Source: Candidatus Helarchaeota archaeon (lineage in GTDB: Archaea; Asgardarchaeota; Lokiarchaeia; Helarchaeales; HEL-GB-A). From it: a stretch of 38,975 bases of DNA. Below, one piece after another: positions 14,819 to 23,900 of the stretch. The position numbers were made by a program, and so were the translations under genes. The stretch is taken from positions 1 to 38,975 of the forward strand of contig JABXJT010000047.1 in NCBI GenBank assembly GCA_013375455.1, written 5' to 3'. Below the pieces are notes generated by a model. It did not search any database and was not told the origin of the DNA. It worked only from the letters and a program-made list of their open reading frames with translations. The number at the start of each line of letters is the position of its first letter. Position 1 is the first letter of the stretch.

Positions 14819-16258
14819 TTGCTCCGGCAGGTCATCGTTTTATTAGGAAAAACCCCAATTTTTAAAAGGGGATATGGAAAATCTTTATCTTGGGAAGCTC
14901 TGAGCCCCATTCTTAACTCCTTAACAGACTTTTTGCAACAATCCACTGAGGATATTGTTGAATTCATGAATATCGTTAATATGAAAGTATGCTATGCTAC
15001 TTCCAAATATTATAACATCCTTGTCATTTTTGTCACCGATCAGACAGATAAAGAAGAAAATATCAAAGACCAGACTGTCCGAATCCGTGATATATTTATT
15101 AATAAATTTTCGGAGTTCGTGCTTCAAGGAAATTATGATACTGAAACTTATGAATCGATTCGTCATAACACGGATGAAGCATTCCGCGAACTTCGCCCAA
15201 AAATAGCCTTAATTGGTTTCTCTGGGGTTGGAAAAACTACAATTACGCGGCTAATTCGTGCGGAAGAAATTCCAATGAAGCATATTCCAACCATTACGGG
15301 GGATGTTGCTGCAATCAAAGTTGGGTCGCTTCACATGTACCTGTGGGATTTTGCAGGGCAAGAACAGTTCTCATTTATTTGGTCTCGATTTGTAAAAGGG
15401 TCTGACGCAATTATTTTAGTAGTAGATTCAACGGATCATAACTTGAAGGAGTCGAAATTTTTTGTTGATCTCATCAAGAAGGAGGCACCAAAAGCTCGAG
15501 TAGCCATTGTCGCTAATAAACAAGATCTTCCAGGAGCCTTAACTCCAGAACAAATAGCAAATCATTTAGGTTACAGAACCTATCCGCTGATTGCGATTGA
15601 TCCAAACCAACGAGGCGCGATGTTAAATATTGTCGCAGAGGTAGTGGAGGTTACTGCAGGCGTAACATCTTTAATCCAACCAATGCTTGAACGAGAAAGT
15701 CTCGTTGAAGCTGCTGAAAGTGCCATTATGCAAGGAAATCTATTAAAGGCGTCTGAAATCTACAAGCACATTGCAGAATTGTCAGAGAACCTAGGTGAAG
15801 ACGATATGGCGAATGTTTTCGGCGAGCAGTCAAAATTATTAGCGCGTCAAGTTCAAGCAGCAGCCCAACAGGTCCAAGATTCGAGAATGACTAAACCGGT
15901 TGCAGCAGAAGCTGCGCCGCGGGTTGAACTCCCAATGGGCACACCTGAAGCTGCCCCTGCGAGCTCCTCCTCAATTGAAATTCCTTCAATAGGGGGAGGA
16001 CCAATCGCTCCTGAGCAAGCTACACCAGCTGCGACTTCTTCGGCGGCTTCAGGAGGAGAGGTACAAGCTGATATAGGCAAATTAGAACGGGAGCTGTCTC
16101 AAATCAACACGAAAATAACGGACCTGAAGAAAGAAGCGCAGGAAATGAGTCAGGAGGACTTTGAGAAAGAAATGATTCAATTTGAGAACCGAAAAAATGA
16201 AATTAATAAGAAAATTATGGAACTTCGGATGGAACTCATAAAAAAATTAGCCGTATAG
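14819..16258 (+). CDS. Longin-Arf GTPase fusion with C-terminal helical hairpin
   Basis: The 479-aa protein joins four parts. Residues 1-115 look like a longin domain (RQVIVLLGKTPIFKRGYG start, YATSKYYNILVIFVTD strand pair). Residues 127-285 are an Arf-like GTPase with P-loop GFSGVGKT (133-140), switch I threonine in PTITGDV, WDFAGQE (176-182, catalytic-type Gln181) and NKQDLPGA (233-240), the last being characteristic of Arf/SRbeta. Residues 288-350 form a TPR/MIT-like helix pair. After an Ala/Pro/Ser linker, residues 420-479 form a charged helical hairpin. No lipidation site is evident. In eukaryotes, longin SRX of SRalpha binds Arf-like SRbeta in trans; here both folds are in one chain. 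The TTG start is chosen because the nearest in-frame stop is at 14789-14791 with no ATG between, and an internal ATG would cut the longin domain. A coiled coil-wHTH gene follows after 14 nt. A trafficking or surface-positioning role is inference. Confidence 0.88.
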   Translation: MLRQVIVLLGKTPIFKRGYGKSLSWEALSPILNSLTDFLQQSTEDIVEFMNIVNMKVCYATSKYYNILVIFVTDQTDKEENIKDQTVRIRDIFINKFSEFVLQGNYDTETYESIRHNTDEAFRELRPKIALIGFSGVGKTTITRLIRAEEIPMKHIPTITGDVAAIKVGSLHMYLWDFAGQEQFSFIWSRFVKGSDAIILVVDSTDHNLKESKFFVDLIKKEAPKARVAIVANKQDLPGALTPEQIANHLGYRTYPLIAIDPNQRGAMLNIVAEVVEVTAGVTSLIQPMLERESLVEAAESAIMQGNLLKASEIYKHIAELSENLGEDDMANVFGEQSKLLARQVQAAAQQVQDSRMTKPVAAEAAPRVELPMGTPEAAPASSSSIEIPSIGGGPIAPEQATPAATSSAASGGEVQADIGKLERELSQINTKITDLKKEAQEMSQEDFEKEMIQFENRKNEINKKIMELRMELIKKLAV

Positions 16259-16272
16259 AGGATTAAATTAAA

Positions 16273-17340
16273 ATGGGAAAAGATATTGAAGATATGATTT
16301 CAGATCTTGATAAGAAGCAACAGAGCGCTGCCTCAATTAAGGATGAAGTAAAAAGATTAACCCAATTAACAAACGAACAAAGAGAAAAAATAACAAAATT
16401 GCAAGCTAAATTAAACGACCAACAAAAGAAATTGGATGAAATGGTTGAAGTGCCTACAGATGTCATGGAACTGAAGGTAATAATTGGTCGGCAGAGGGCA
16501 GAAATCGAGGCCTATGAAGATAAAATAAGTGATCGAGATTGGCGAATAAATGAACTAGAATCTGAATTAGGAATGGTGAAAAAACAACGGGAAGAACTGC
16601 GAACTAAATTAAATGATCTTCGAAAAAGGATTGGTGAATCAGGTAGTATTGTTGAGGACTATGAAAACAAAATAAAAGAACTAGAAATAGAATTACAAAC
16701 AACAAGAGAATTTTTAGAAGAAATGGGAGTCACAAAAGGTGATATAGGAGAATTAAGAATCAAATTAGGGCAAATTGATGCGCGAATCCTAGAAAAAGAA
16801 AAAATTATCGAAAAACTCGAGGGGCAATTGAAACAACGGGAAGATCGTGAAATTAAATTACTAGCGGATATGGAAAAAATGCAAGCCTCGATGGCAAATA
16901 TTGAGTCAGAGATAAAAAATGCCGTTTCTGCAAAAGAGGCCGAATTACGATCAGAAATGGTCAGAATTCAAACCGAATTAAATGAGAAAAAAGTCGGATT
17001 TGCTAAATTAGAGACAGAATTAACATCCAAAGAGATGGAGATTAATAATCTTAAAGCAAAATTAGAAAAAGCAGGAACTGTGGATGCAGCTAAACAGGTA
17101 AACCTTGAACAAGTTGAAAAGATGCAAGCTCATATTCAAAAATTACAGAAAATGTTAGAAATGGAACCAATGTTCAAAATTTATTTTATTCTACAAGAGG
17201 CAAAATCTATAGACATACCAGCTCTGGCTAAAGCAATAGGGCAATCAATTGGTCAAGCCCGAAGGCTCGCCTTTCGGTTAGAAAAAGAAGGATTAATCAA
17301 AATCGAAGGGGAAACTTGTAAGTTTCCAGTTGGTTTGTAA
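16273..17340 (+). CDS. Long coiled-coil protein with C-terminal winged helix
   Basis: The 355-aa product is an almost continuous coiled coil from about residue 1 to 290 (heptad-rich LTQLTNEQREKITKLQAKLN, LEKEKIIEKLEGQLKQRE), very rich in Glu, Lys and Leu. A compact C-terminal domain of about 60 residues (MFKIYFILQEAKSIDIPALA ... QARRLAFRLEKEGLIKI) has the spacing of a winged helix-turn-helix. It starts 14 nt after the longin-Arf GTPase stop, with AGAGGA as ribosome site, so the two are surely one transcript and their products probably interact. No membrane span. The wHTH may bind DNA or, as in ESCRT-type winged helices, other proteins; the sequence does not decide. Rod-like length would allow bridging over tens of nanometres. 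Confidence 0.85.
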   Translation: MGKDIEDMISDLDKKQQSAASIKDEVKRLTQLTNEQREKITKLQAKLNDQQKKLDEMVEVPTDVMELKVIIGRQRAEIEAYEDKISDRDWRINELESELGMVKKQREELRTKLNDLRKRIGESGSIVEDYENKIKELEIELQTTREFLEEMGVTKGDIGELRIKLGQIDARILEKEKIIEKLEGQLKQREDREIKLLADMEKMQASMANIESEIKNAVSAKEAELRSEMVRIQTELNEKKVGFAKLETELTSKEMEINNLKAKLEKAGTVDAAKQVNLEQVEKMQAHIQKLQKMLEMEPMFKIYFILQEAKSIDIPALAKAIGQSIGQARRLAFRLEKEGLIKIEGETCKFPVGL

Positions 17341-17486
17341 TCTATACTATGCAATGCTCTCGAGATCATCCCAAAACCACTATTTTTTATTAAATTTTTA
17401 TCAATTACTTTAGCAATCTCATTAATTTTTGAAGGAAATGTTAATGCCTTAAGTTTTTAAGATAAATTTTTTAAAAAACAATTACA

Positions 17487-17498
17487 CTTTATATTTAA
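17487..17498 (+). promoter_or_regulatory. Possible TATA box for the small longin-like gene
   Basis: CTTTATATTTAA lies about 50-60 nt upstream of the ATG at 17549 in a 208-nt AT-rich spacer. Spacing is right for an archaeal promoter with a short leader and suggests that the 17549-18553 pair is transcribed apart from the GTPase pair. Resemblance only. Confidence 0.33.
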
Positions 17499-17548
17499 TT
17501 TCAATGGTTAATTGCTAATGAAATTCTAAAGTTTTAAGCGTGATTTGA

Positions 17549-17929
17549 ATGCCAGTGGGAATATTATTGATTCGGTGGGACGATAAACTTGGAACGAGTT
17601 TAGTTGCAAAATACCCAGAAAAGTTCAAGTTTCCCTCAAAAATTTTAATGAACATTTATTCGCAGCATCGAGCACAATCTACTGACCCAAGTTTTGTTAC
17701 GTTAACTCTTACGAACATCAAAATTTCGAGTTTTTTCTCTGGAATGGACGAAAATTTTATTGGAGCTTCAAATTATATTATTGCACTCGTGCTTCGCCGA
17801 GATGAAAAGCCGCATCTATTTCGTGAAATTTTAAAGAGAGCAGCAGCAAAAATTTTGAAGAATGTGGAGAAGGTAGATACGGACACCTTAAAACCGGTCT
17901 TTCTTGAGATGCGGAATATATCGCGGTAG
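17549..17929 (+). CDS. Small longin-like (profilin-fold) protein
   Basis: The 126-aa protein is essentially one domain. Its first 105 residues match the N-terminus of the 360-aa protein at 19816-20898 along their length. Shared positions include MPxGIL at the start, RxDxKxG, VAxYP, KxxMxIYxxH, IxSxFxGM and a following I-x-L hydrophobic strand. The alternation of strands and the early Y/R-x-D turn are those of a longin- or TRAPP-like fold. No signal peptide or membrane span is seen. It lies within a block of longin, GTPase and coiled-coil genes, 39 nt before a coiled coil-PLD-like gene in the same direction. A role as partner or regulator of the neighbouring GTPase is plausible from the way longin and roadblock domains act on small GTPases, but is inferred. 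The fold class is moderately certain. Confidence 0.8.
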   Translation: MPVGILLIRWDDKLGTSLVAKYPEKFKFPSKILMNIYSQHRAQSTDPSFVTLTLTNIKISSFFSGMDENFIGASNYIIALVLRRDEKPHLFREILKRAAAKILKNVEKVDTDTLKPVFLEMRNISR

Positions 17930-17968
17930 ATGGAAAAAAGAGAAAAATTTAGTAATGAAGTGAATTAA

Positions 17969-18553
17969 ATGGACGATAGCAAACTTAGTGATGAAATTGA
18001 ACGATTAAAAAAAATGTCCAAGGAGTATTGGAACCAAAAAGAAGAATATAAGAAAAAGGTCAAATTCCTTCAAGATCAAATATTTAAAGTCTTAGAGCGG
18101 CACAAATTTATTACAGTACAAGCAATGGAAAAAACTATTTTGCTTTCAAAACTAGTGGATGAGATGATTTCAAACGCAAAGGAACAATTATTAATTATTA
18201 CACCTTATATGGACGTTGAATATACAGGAAAGTTGATGGATAGCGCAACAGCATCTTCAGAATTGAAAATCATTATGGTTACAAAGGAAAGCCATCAAAT
18301 AAAAGAAAAGGATATTCAAAAAGCATTTAAACTATTAAAGGGTTTCGATAAGATTCAGCATGTCACGAATGTTTTTACAAGCGGATTTGTGATTGTCAAG
18401 GATAAGGAAGAGGTTTTAATATCTTCGGGGGGGCTATCGAAAGATCACCTGGATAGCCTGTTCAATATTGGTATGTTTTCCAAAGAAACGGATGATGTCA
18501 ATCTCATGGTTAAATTTTTCAAGGCTCACGTCCCTACATTTATGGAAGTATAA
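17969..18553 (+). CDS. Coiled coil plus PLD-like domain protein (degenerate)
   Basis: The 194-aa protein starts with a charged coiled coil (about residues 1-58: LSDEIERLKKMSKEYWNQKE). Residues 60-194 resemble one phospholipase D-superfamily half: LVDEMISNAKEQLLIITPYM as the first helix-strand, ELKIIMVTKE as the next, and SGFVIVKDKEEVLISSGGL where active enzymes have HxKxxxxD. The histidine is missing (Ser/Thr there), so lipid or nucleic-acid hydrolysis by this domain is unlikely and a binding role is more probable. This resembles the degenerate PLD-like modules attached to transcriptional or defence proteins. It follows the small longin-like gene by 39 nt, probably as the same transcript. The call rests on motif spacing by eye and could be wrong in fold. 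Confidence 0.7.
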   Translation: MDDSKLSDEIERLKKMSKEYWNQKEEYKKKVKFLQDQIFKVLERHKFITVQAMEKTILLSKLVDEMISNAKEQLLIITPYMDVEYTGKLMDSATASSELKIIMVTKESHQIKEKDIQKAFKLLKGFDKIQHVTNVFTSGFVIVKDKEEVLISSGGLSKDHLDSLFNIGMFSKETDDVNLMVKFFKAHVPTFMEV

Positions 18554-18652
18554 TGTTTTGTCAAAAAACCGTGTAATCAATTATTTTTACCAAATAAATT
18601 AAATAGGTATTTTTGTGAATAAATTCAATTAGTTTATTTTTGATGATATAGA

Positions 18653-19789
18653 ATGAATAAAAGAATCGGCATCACTGCAATGGGTTTTTATTTTCCGCAA
18701 CGTTACATTTCTCTGGAGGAGTTACTTCGGGCGAGAGGTGAGGACCCAACAAGAGCGACTAAGGGGTTGGGAGTGCAGCGGATGGCCGTGCTAGCGAGCA
18801 ATGAAGATAGCGTGACCATGGCTGCAAACGCTATTGAAGCATTAGATTGTTCAAAAGAAAAAATCGGTAAGGTTATATTTGCAACTGAGTGCGGACTTGA
18901 TTGTGCCAAAGACAACTCTTCCTATATTCATGAATTATTAGGATTGCCTGAGAACTGTGAGGCATATGACGTCAAGGCAGCTTGTGCAGCTAGCACGTAT
19001 GCGTTGTGGCAGGTGATTGACTGGATTCTGAGTGGCAGGGGTAGGGGAAAGCTCGGTTTGATAGTATGTTCGGATAAGGCGATGTATGAATATAAAACGG
19101 GGGCTGAGATTACAGGTGGTGCTGGTGCTGTGGCCCTGCTCGTGGGTGAGAATCCCGATATAATAAGTTTTGATCTCGAAATGGGCGATTATAAGAGTAA
19201 CGTCAGGGATTTCTGGAAGCCACTTGACAGCGAATACGCAATAGTTGCCGGAAATGGTAAGCGAAGCATTAAGAGCTATCTTGATGCCTTATCTCCTTCT
19301 TTTAAAAATTACCTCATAAATGGTGGAAAGAGGGATTTTGATTACCTCGTTTTTCACACACCATATGCAAAAATGGTTTGCAAGGCCTTCGACGCGCTTA
19401 CCAATTTAGTACCTGAAATAAATGGAAAATTTGATTCAATGACTGCTGATTCCTTGAGGGCGCCTGCTCTGGTCGGCAATATTTACAATGGCTCGCTATA
19501 TTTAGCGTTAGCAAGCCTTCTGGAAATCAATGGGGTTTCTGCTAGAGGAAAAAAAATCGGGTTTTACTCATTCGGAAGTGGAAGTAGCTCAAAATTCTTT
19601 AGAGGGATCGTGAGCCCTGAGTTCAATAATGATTTCGGCTTATTCCAGCAATTAGAACACATGGAGAAATTATCCCCTCGAGAATATGAGCAGTTAATGC
19701 GTGGAGAAATATATATTAAAGAAAGTAAGGGATTTTTACTGAACGGCGTGGACGAGCAAGGATATAGGTACTACCTTCAAAAAAAGTAG
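18653..19789 (+). CDS. mvaS: Hydroxymethylglutaryl-CoA synthase, bacterial/eukaryotic MvaS type
   Basis: This enzyme condenses acetyl-CoA with acetoacetyl-CoA to HMG-CoA, the second step of the mevalonate pathway feeding isoprenoid lipids. The 378-aa protein shows the full catalytic set: E79 in FATEC, nucleophile C111 in DVKAACAASTYAL and H235 in VFHTPYAKM. It also has the signatures VRDFWKP, GNIYNGSLYLAL and YSFGSGS. These last motifs, and residue numbers nearly equal to the staphylococcal enzyme, place it with bacterial/eukaryotic MvaS rather than with the shorter archaeal HMG-CoA synthase that partners a thiolase and a DUF35 protein. No thiolase or DUF35 gene is adjacent. Its bases are a little richer in G+C than the neighbouring coiled-coil genes, suggesting transfer. 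It stands as a single gene; a separate promoter in the 99-nt spacer is likely, though no clear ribosome site is seen. Confidence 0.93.
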   Translation: MNKRIGITAMGFYFPQRYISLEELLRARGEDPTRATKGLGVQRMAVLASNEDSVTMAANAIEALDCSKEKIGKVIFATECGLDCAKDNSSYIHELLGLPENCEAYDVKAACAASTYALWQVIDWILSGRGRGKLGLIVCSDKAMYEYKTGAEITGGAGAVALLVGENPDIISFDLEMGDYKSNVRDFWKPLDSEYAIVAGNGKRSIKSYLDALSPSFKNYLINGGKRDFDYLVFHTPYAKMVCKAFDALTNLVPEINGKFDSMTADSLRAPALVGNIYNGSLYLALASLLEINGVSARGKKIGFYSFGSGSSSKFFRGIVSPEFNNDFGLFQQLEHMEKLSPREYEQLMRGEIYIKESKGFLLNGVDEQGYRYYLQKK

Positions 19790-19815
19790 AAATTTTTTTG
19801 AAAAAAATTGTATAA

Positions 19816-20898
19816 TCAACCATATACATTGTAAAACGTTTCTTTTAGGACATTAAGGTGTTCGATGAGGACTGAATTTGATTTTGTGCCATTAATGTAG
19901 CTTTCGAGAATCAAATTGATGAGATATTCCGGAAAAACGATTTTTACGGCAATATCGCTACGTAGAAGATAGACTTCTTGGCCAGTTTTTCCGCGAAGCA
20001 CGTTTATAATTTTTTCATCCCAGAGCCATTTCAAGATGCCATCTAAATTCTCAATTTCATTTCTCAATTGATCCAGTTCTTCCTTTTTTAGGGGATTTTG
20101 TTCTAATTTCTGGATTACACTGGCAGCATCCATATCTGTCAGGACTCTCAGGATCACTTCTTGATCTTCCGGTGTAGGGCTGTAGTTCTCGAAAAAAGTT
20201 CTAACATCAGAGAGGTATTCATCAGAGATGTATCCTGGGTATTTCCCTGCTTTAGCTCCACTGACAATTTCTAAAGGGGGAACACGGGTTGCAAAGATAT
20301 CCCCTACTAGGAAAACTAGAGGACTTGGAAGTTCTTTCAGTGTCGACTCAACAATGAGACCCATTTTAATCATTGAATGTAAGATGGCATCAATATCAAT
20401 ATCTTCTTTGGCCAGCTTCTCCTTTAGCCAGGAATATAATTCAGATTTCGTTGCACTGCCATCTTCAATTAACCTATCAAGTATCATTTTTTTAGTGGAA
20501 TCCAAGAAGGTAAGGGCCACCTGCTGTTCTCGAGTCATCTTTGGGTAGGTTATTATCTTCTTGTAGATATCGGGGAGCATTGTCAAATATCGGCGATATT
20601 CCAAGTTACTAATAATGGTCCGAACACTATCGGTCAGCACATCTTCATAATCCTCGGCATCTTCGTCGATTGAGAGTAATAGACCAATGTAATAATTCGA
20701 TTCCATCCCAGTAAAGTAGCTTGCAATATTTAAATCGGCAATGGAAATTGCGAGAAACCCTTTTTCACCTTCAAAGGCATGAGCTGTGTAGATCTGCATT
20801 GTAGCTTTGTCATCAACTGTTATATCATCAGGATATCTTGCTACAATTTTCATTCCGGCTTTTTCATCAAAACGATATATTAGTATTCCAAACGGCAT
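19816..20898 (-). CDS. Longin-like protein with winged-helix domains, partner of the giant surface protein
   Basis: The 360-aa protein begins with a longin-like domain (residues 1-105; MPFGILIYRFDEKAGMKIVA) that is a paralogue of the 126-aa protein at 17549-17929. It continues with a helical linker and a winged helix-like unit at about 127-185 (MILDRLIEDGSATKSELYSW ... SMIKMGLIV). A helical region and a second wing-like unit near the C-terminus complete it (EIENLDGILKWLWDEKIINV). No membrane segment or signal peptide is seen, so it should be cytoplasmic. ATG at 20898 is preferred: TTAGGA lies 9 nt upstream, and the product then begins MPFGIL like its paralogue; an in-frame TTG at 20907 abuts the ribosome site. 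It starts 29 nt after the stop of the giant gene, in the same direction, so it is very likely co-transcribed with it. It may bind the giant's cytoplasmic tail; inference. Confidence 0.85.
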   Translation of the reverse strand: MPFGILIYRFDEKAGMKIVARYPDDITVDDKATMQIYTAHAFEGEKGFLAISIADLNIASYFTGMESNYYIGLLLSIDEDAEDYEDVLTDSVRTIISNLEYRRYLTMLPDIYKKIITYPKMTREQQVALTFLDSTKKMILDRLIEDGSATKSELYSWLKEKLAKEDIDIDAILHSMIKMGLIVESTLKELPSPLVFLVGDIFATRVPPLEIVSGAKAGKYPGYISDEYLSDVRTFFENYSPTPEDQEVILRVLTDMDAASVIQKLEQNPLKKEELDQLRNEIENLDGILKWLWDEKIINVLRGKTGQEVYLLRSDIAVKIVFPEYLINLILESYINGTKSNSVLIEHLNVLKETFYNVYG

Positions 20899-20927
20899 TT
20901 TACTCAATCCTAATTTTTATGTTTGTA

Positions 20928-23900
20928 TTATCCTCCAAGATTCTTCAAAATCTCTTTTTGTTCTTTTAGAGTCAGTTTTTGCATGTCCTTGATTAATGAT
21001 TCTTTCTCTTCGGCACTTAATCCTTCAATTTTATTGAGTGCTTTTCGAATTTCTTCGATATCCATTGGTTTTTCCTTGACCTCTTTCTCTTTTTCCTTTT
21101 CTTTTATTTTTTCTTTCTTTGGTTCCTTGACTTTCTTCGGGGCAGCAAATGGTTTCACCCCAATCATATCAAGGAGGCGCTGGCGCTCTTCCGCTGGGAT
21201 GACCATCGCTTCGAGGTATTTATCAGCGTCGAAGGGAGTCATAGATTGCAGGGTATTCATAATTTCTTCCGCTTGGGAATAAGAAATTTCCATACCTTTC
21301 ATATCACCGAGCACTTGAGCGAAGTTGATTACTTCGAGGCGTTCCTTCTCGATCAAACCCGCGATAATCAGGAGACGGCGGGTTGCCTCCGGGGGTACCT
21401 TCATTTCACCCAAGTAGCGCTCGGCGTCCTCGGCTGACATCGTTCTTAGGGTGTTAATTATGGTCTCGGCCTCGGACGTGGTCATTCGCGTTCTCAGAAT
21501 GGCGGTCATTTCCGAAGCAAAGAGAACCACTTCAGGGCGGACCAATTTTGGTGGTTTAATGCCAATTATATGCCAATTATCTGCGAAAAGCTTGCTAAAC
21601 ATTGATTCACGATCTATTATATCGCGGAATGGTAGTTCCACTTCACGTCCTTTCTTGATCCGCTTCTTGGCGATTTCGATCGCTTTTATCTCTCTTGGTA
21701 ATAACATCCACTTGGCTTTTCGATAAGCGTATGCGCCAGCCACTGCCGCTAATCCAATCATAACAATGATGAAAATGGGATGTTCCCAAATGGGTTTAAT
21801 GAATGCTATTAAAGTTATGTTAGAAGTCCTGTAATTTGGATCTATGGGAGTCGCGTTGAGTATAATATCATATGATTCTTGCATGTTGAGGGAACCCGTG
21901 TCAATGTTTGCGGTGTAATGCCCGGGAACTCCCGTTGGGGAAAAAGTTCCCGATGCAACAGTGAATCCCGCATCATTTTTAATCGTAAATGTTATGGTCC
22001 CTTCAATTGATTCATTGTAATAATACGGAGCTTTTGAACGCCATAATAGGTGGACCTCAATTTTTTGAGATCCAAATTTCCATATTTGGAAAGAAATAGA
22101 CTCTGGATCAACGGGATCAATGATTGATTCTGCTTGAATTACCGTGAAATTCATTATGTAGGATGCCATGGCAAAGTTGGTGCGATTGGCCGTGATATTT
22201 ATGAGGTAAGTATTGACATTGGCCGTTGTCTGAATATCAATTTTATAAATTCCACTTGGCACTTGAGTTGTATCAAGTGTAGCACGTCCGCCGATGCTTC
22301 GCCAGCCAGAGATATTAAAACTCGCCAGAGGTATATAGCCAATTTTAGTGTAACCTTCTAGGTATGTTTCCGTGTCATCCTTATAGTAGAATTTCAATGA
22401 ATAATTTTCGCGGAACATCGCATTTAAATTACTATCTCCTAGGTTCTCATCAAGTGGATTTTCCATCACAATCGTTGTATTGATCAGCCGAACTTCTACC
22501 GTGTAGTTAATATAAGTTAATTCGTGGTTCGTTTTATTTAATTCAATGGTTAAAACGTGGAAGCCTAGCCCAAGCACGTTGGAATCTACAAAGAGATTTA
22601 TTTCTCCTGGAACGCCCGTGGAAACTGCCCATTTATTTGCTCCCATCGGGCCAGGCACGTTCGTTATGTTTAATTCTTGAATCCGAACGATGACGGGTTC
22701 GCCACTATATGAATTTGTGAAATTCAGTAATAATCGGACGTAGGCCGTGATGGGGCACGAAAGGAGCGGTTCTACTAAGGTGACATTTATTGGAACAGGA
22801 AGTACGGTAAAATTCAAGGTGCCTTGGGTCAGAAGATAAATCCGTTGATAGGTTTCTAGGGTAGCATTCACCTTAATGGAGTAATTCCCTACAACATCAT
22901 CAAAAAGTCCAGTATTGATTTGAATCCAGAATATTCCTCGATAAGATTCGTTTTGTGAGTTGAGCTCATACAAATTAAATACCTGATAATAAAGTGGATC
23001 CCATTCTGTGGTGATGAATGCAGCAGAAATTCCTGGATTTTGATCACCAGAATCGAGATCCCACCAGTATAGATAGATATCGATGATTTCCCCATAGAAA
23101 TAACTGCTGCTCTGGTTAAAGGTTGTGAATTGTGTAAGATTGAAATTGGGCGTTATTGTGGTATTGGCATATGTCCAATTGAAAGTCATTGCCGTTTCGT
23201 GGGTTTGAAGTTGTAAATCGACCGTGACTTGTGTTTGACCTGAATCGAGTCGATCGCCTCGCACCTCGATGATAAGAAGATAATCAATGAGTTCCTGAAT
23301 TACTGGATAGGTCGGAGTTTGATTGAAGAAGAAGGTGAGCTTGTAAAGTCCTATTCCCACAGTTGTTATATTTACGTCACCCCAATACCATGTGTAATTT
23401 GTGAATTGTCCCTCCCGAGTACTTATTATGAACTGCACGTTATCGTATTGTCCTACGCTCCCTGTCGGAGACCAATAGCTATTATTTGCGATCAAATTGA
23501 AATCTCCGTCAGTTGAATTGAAATGACTTCGATCTCGTAATTCCACTGTTACATTAAAGCTATTTGCTTGTTCAAGGTAAACTGAACTATCCCACTGGAT
23601 AGTCTTTAAATCAGAATCCAATGGAGTGATGAAAACTGTATGAAAACTGAATGCAACTAACGTTTCAGGTGCAACTGCGGAAATTGTAAAGGTTATTTCT
23701 ATTTGTGAATTCCAAGTAATATTAGCCCATGTGGTATTCATTAGAATGATCCAACTAGCTGGGGCCCACTCATAATATGTGAAGTAGCCACTCGCATTTG
23801 GATTATCCACCGTGACGTTAACATTCGCACCAGGAATACCTGGGAAACCAACAGCTTCTGAATTGTTATAAGTAAATGTAATTGAAATATTATCACCCCA

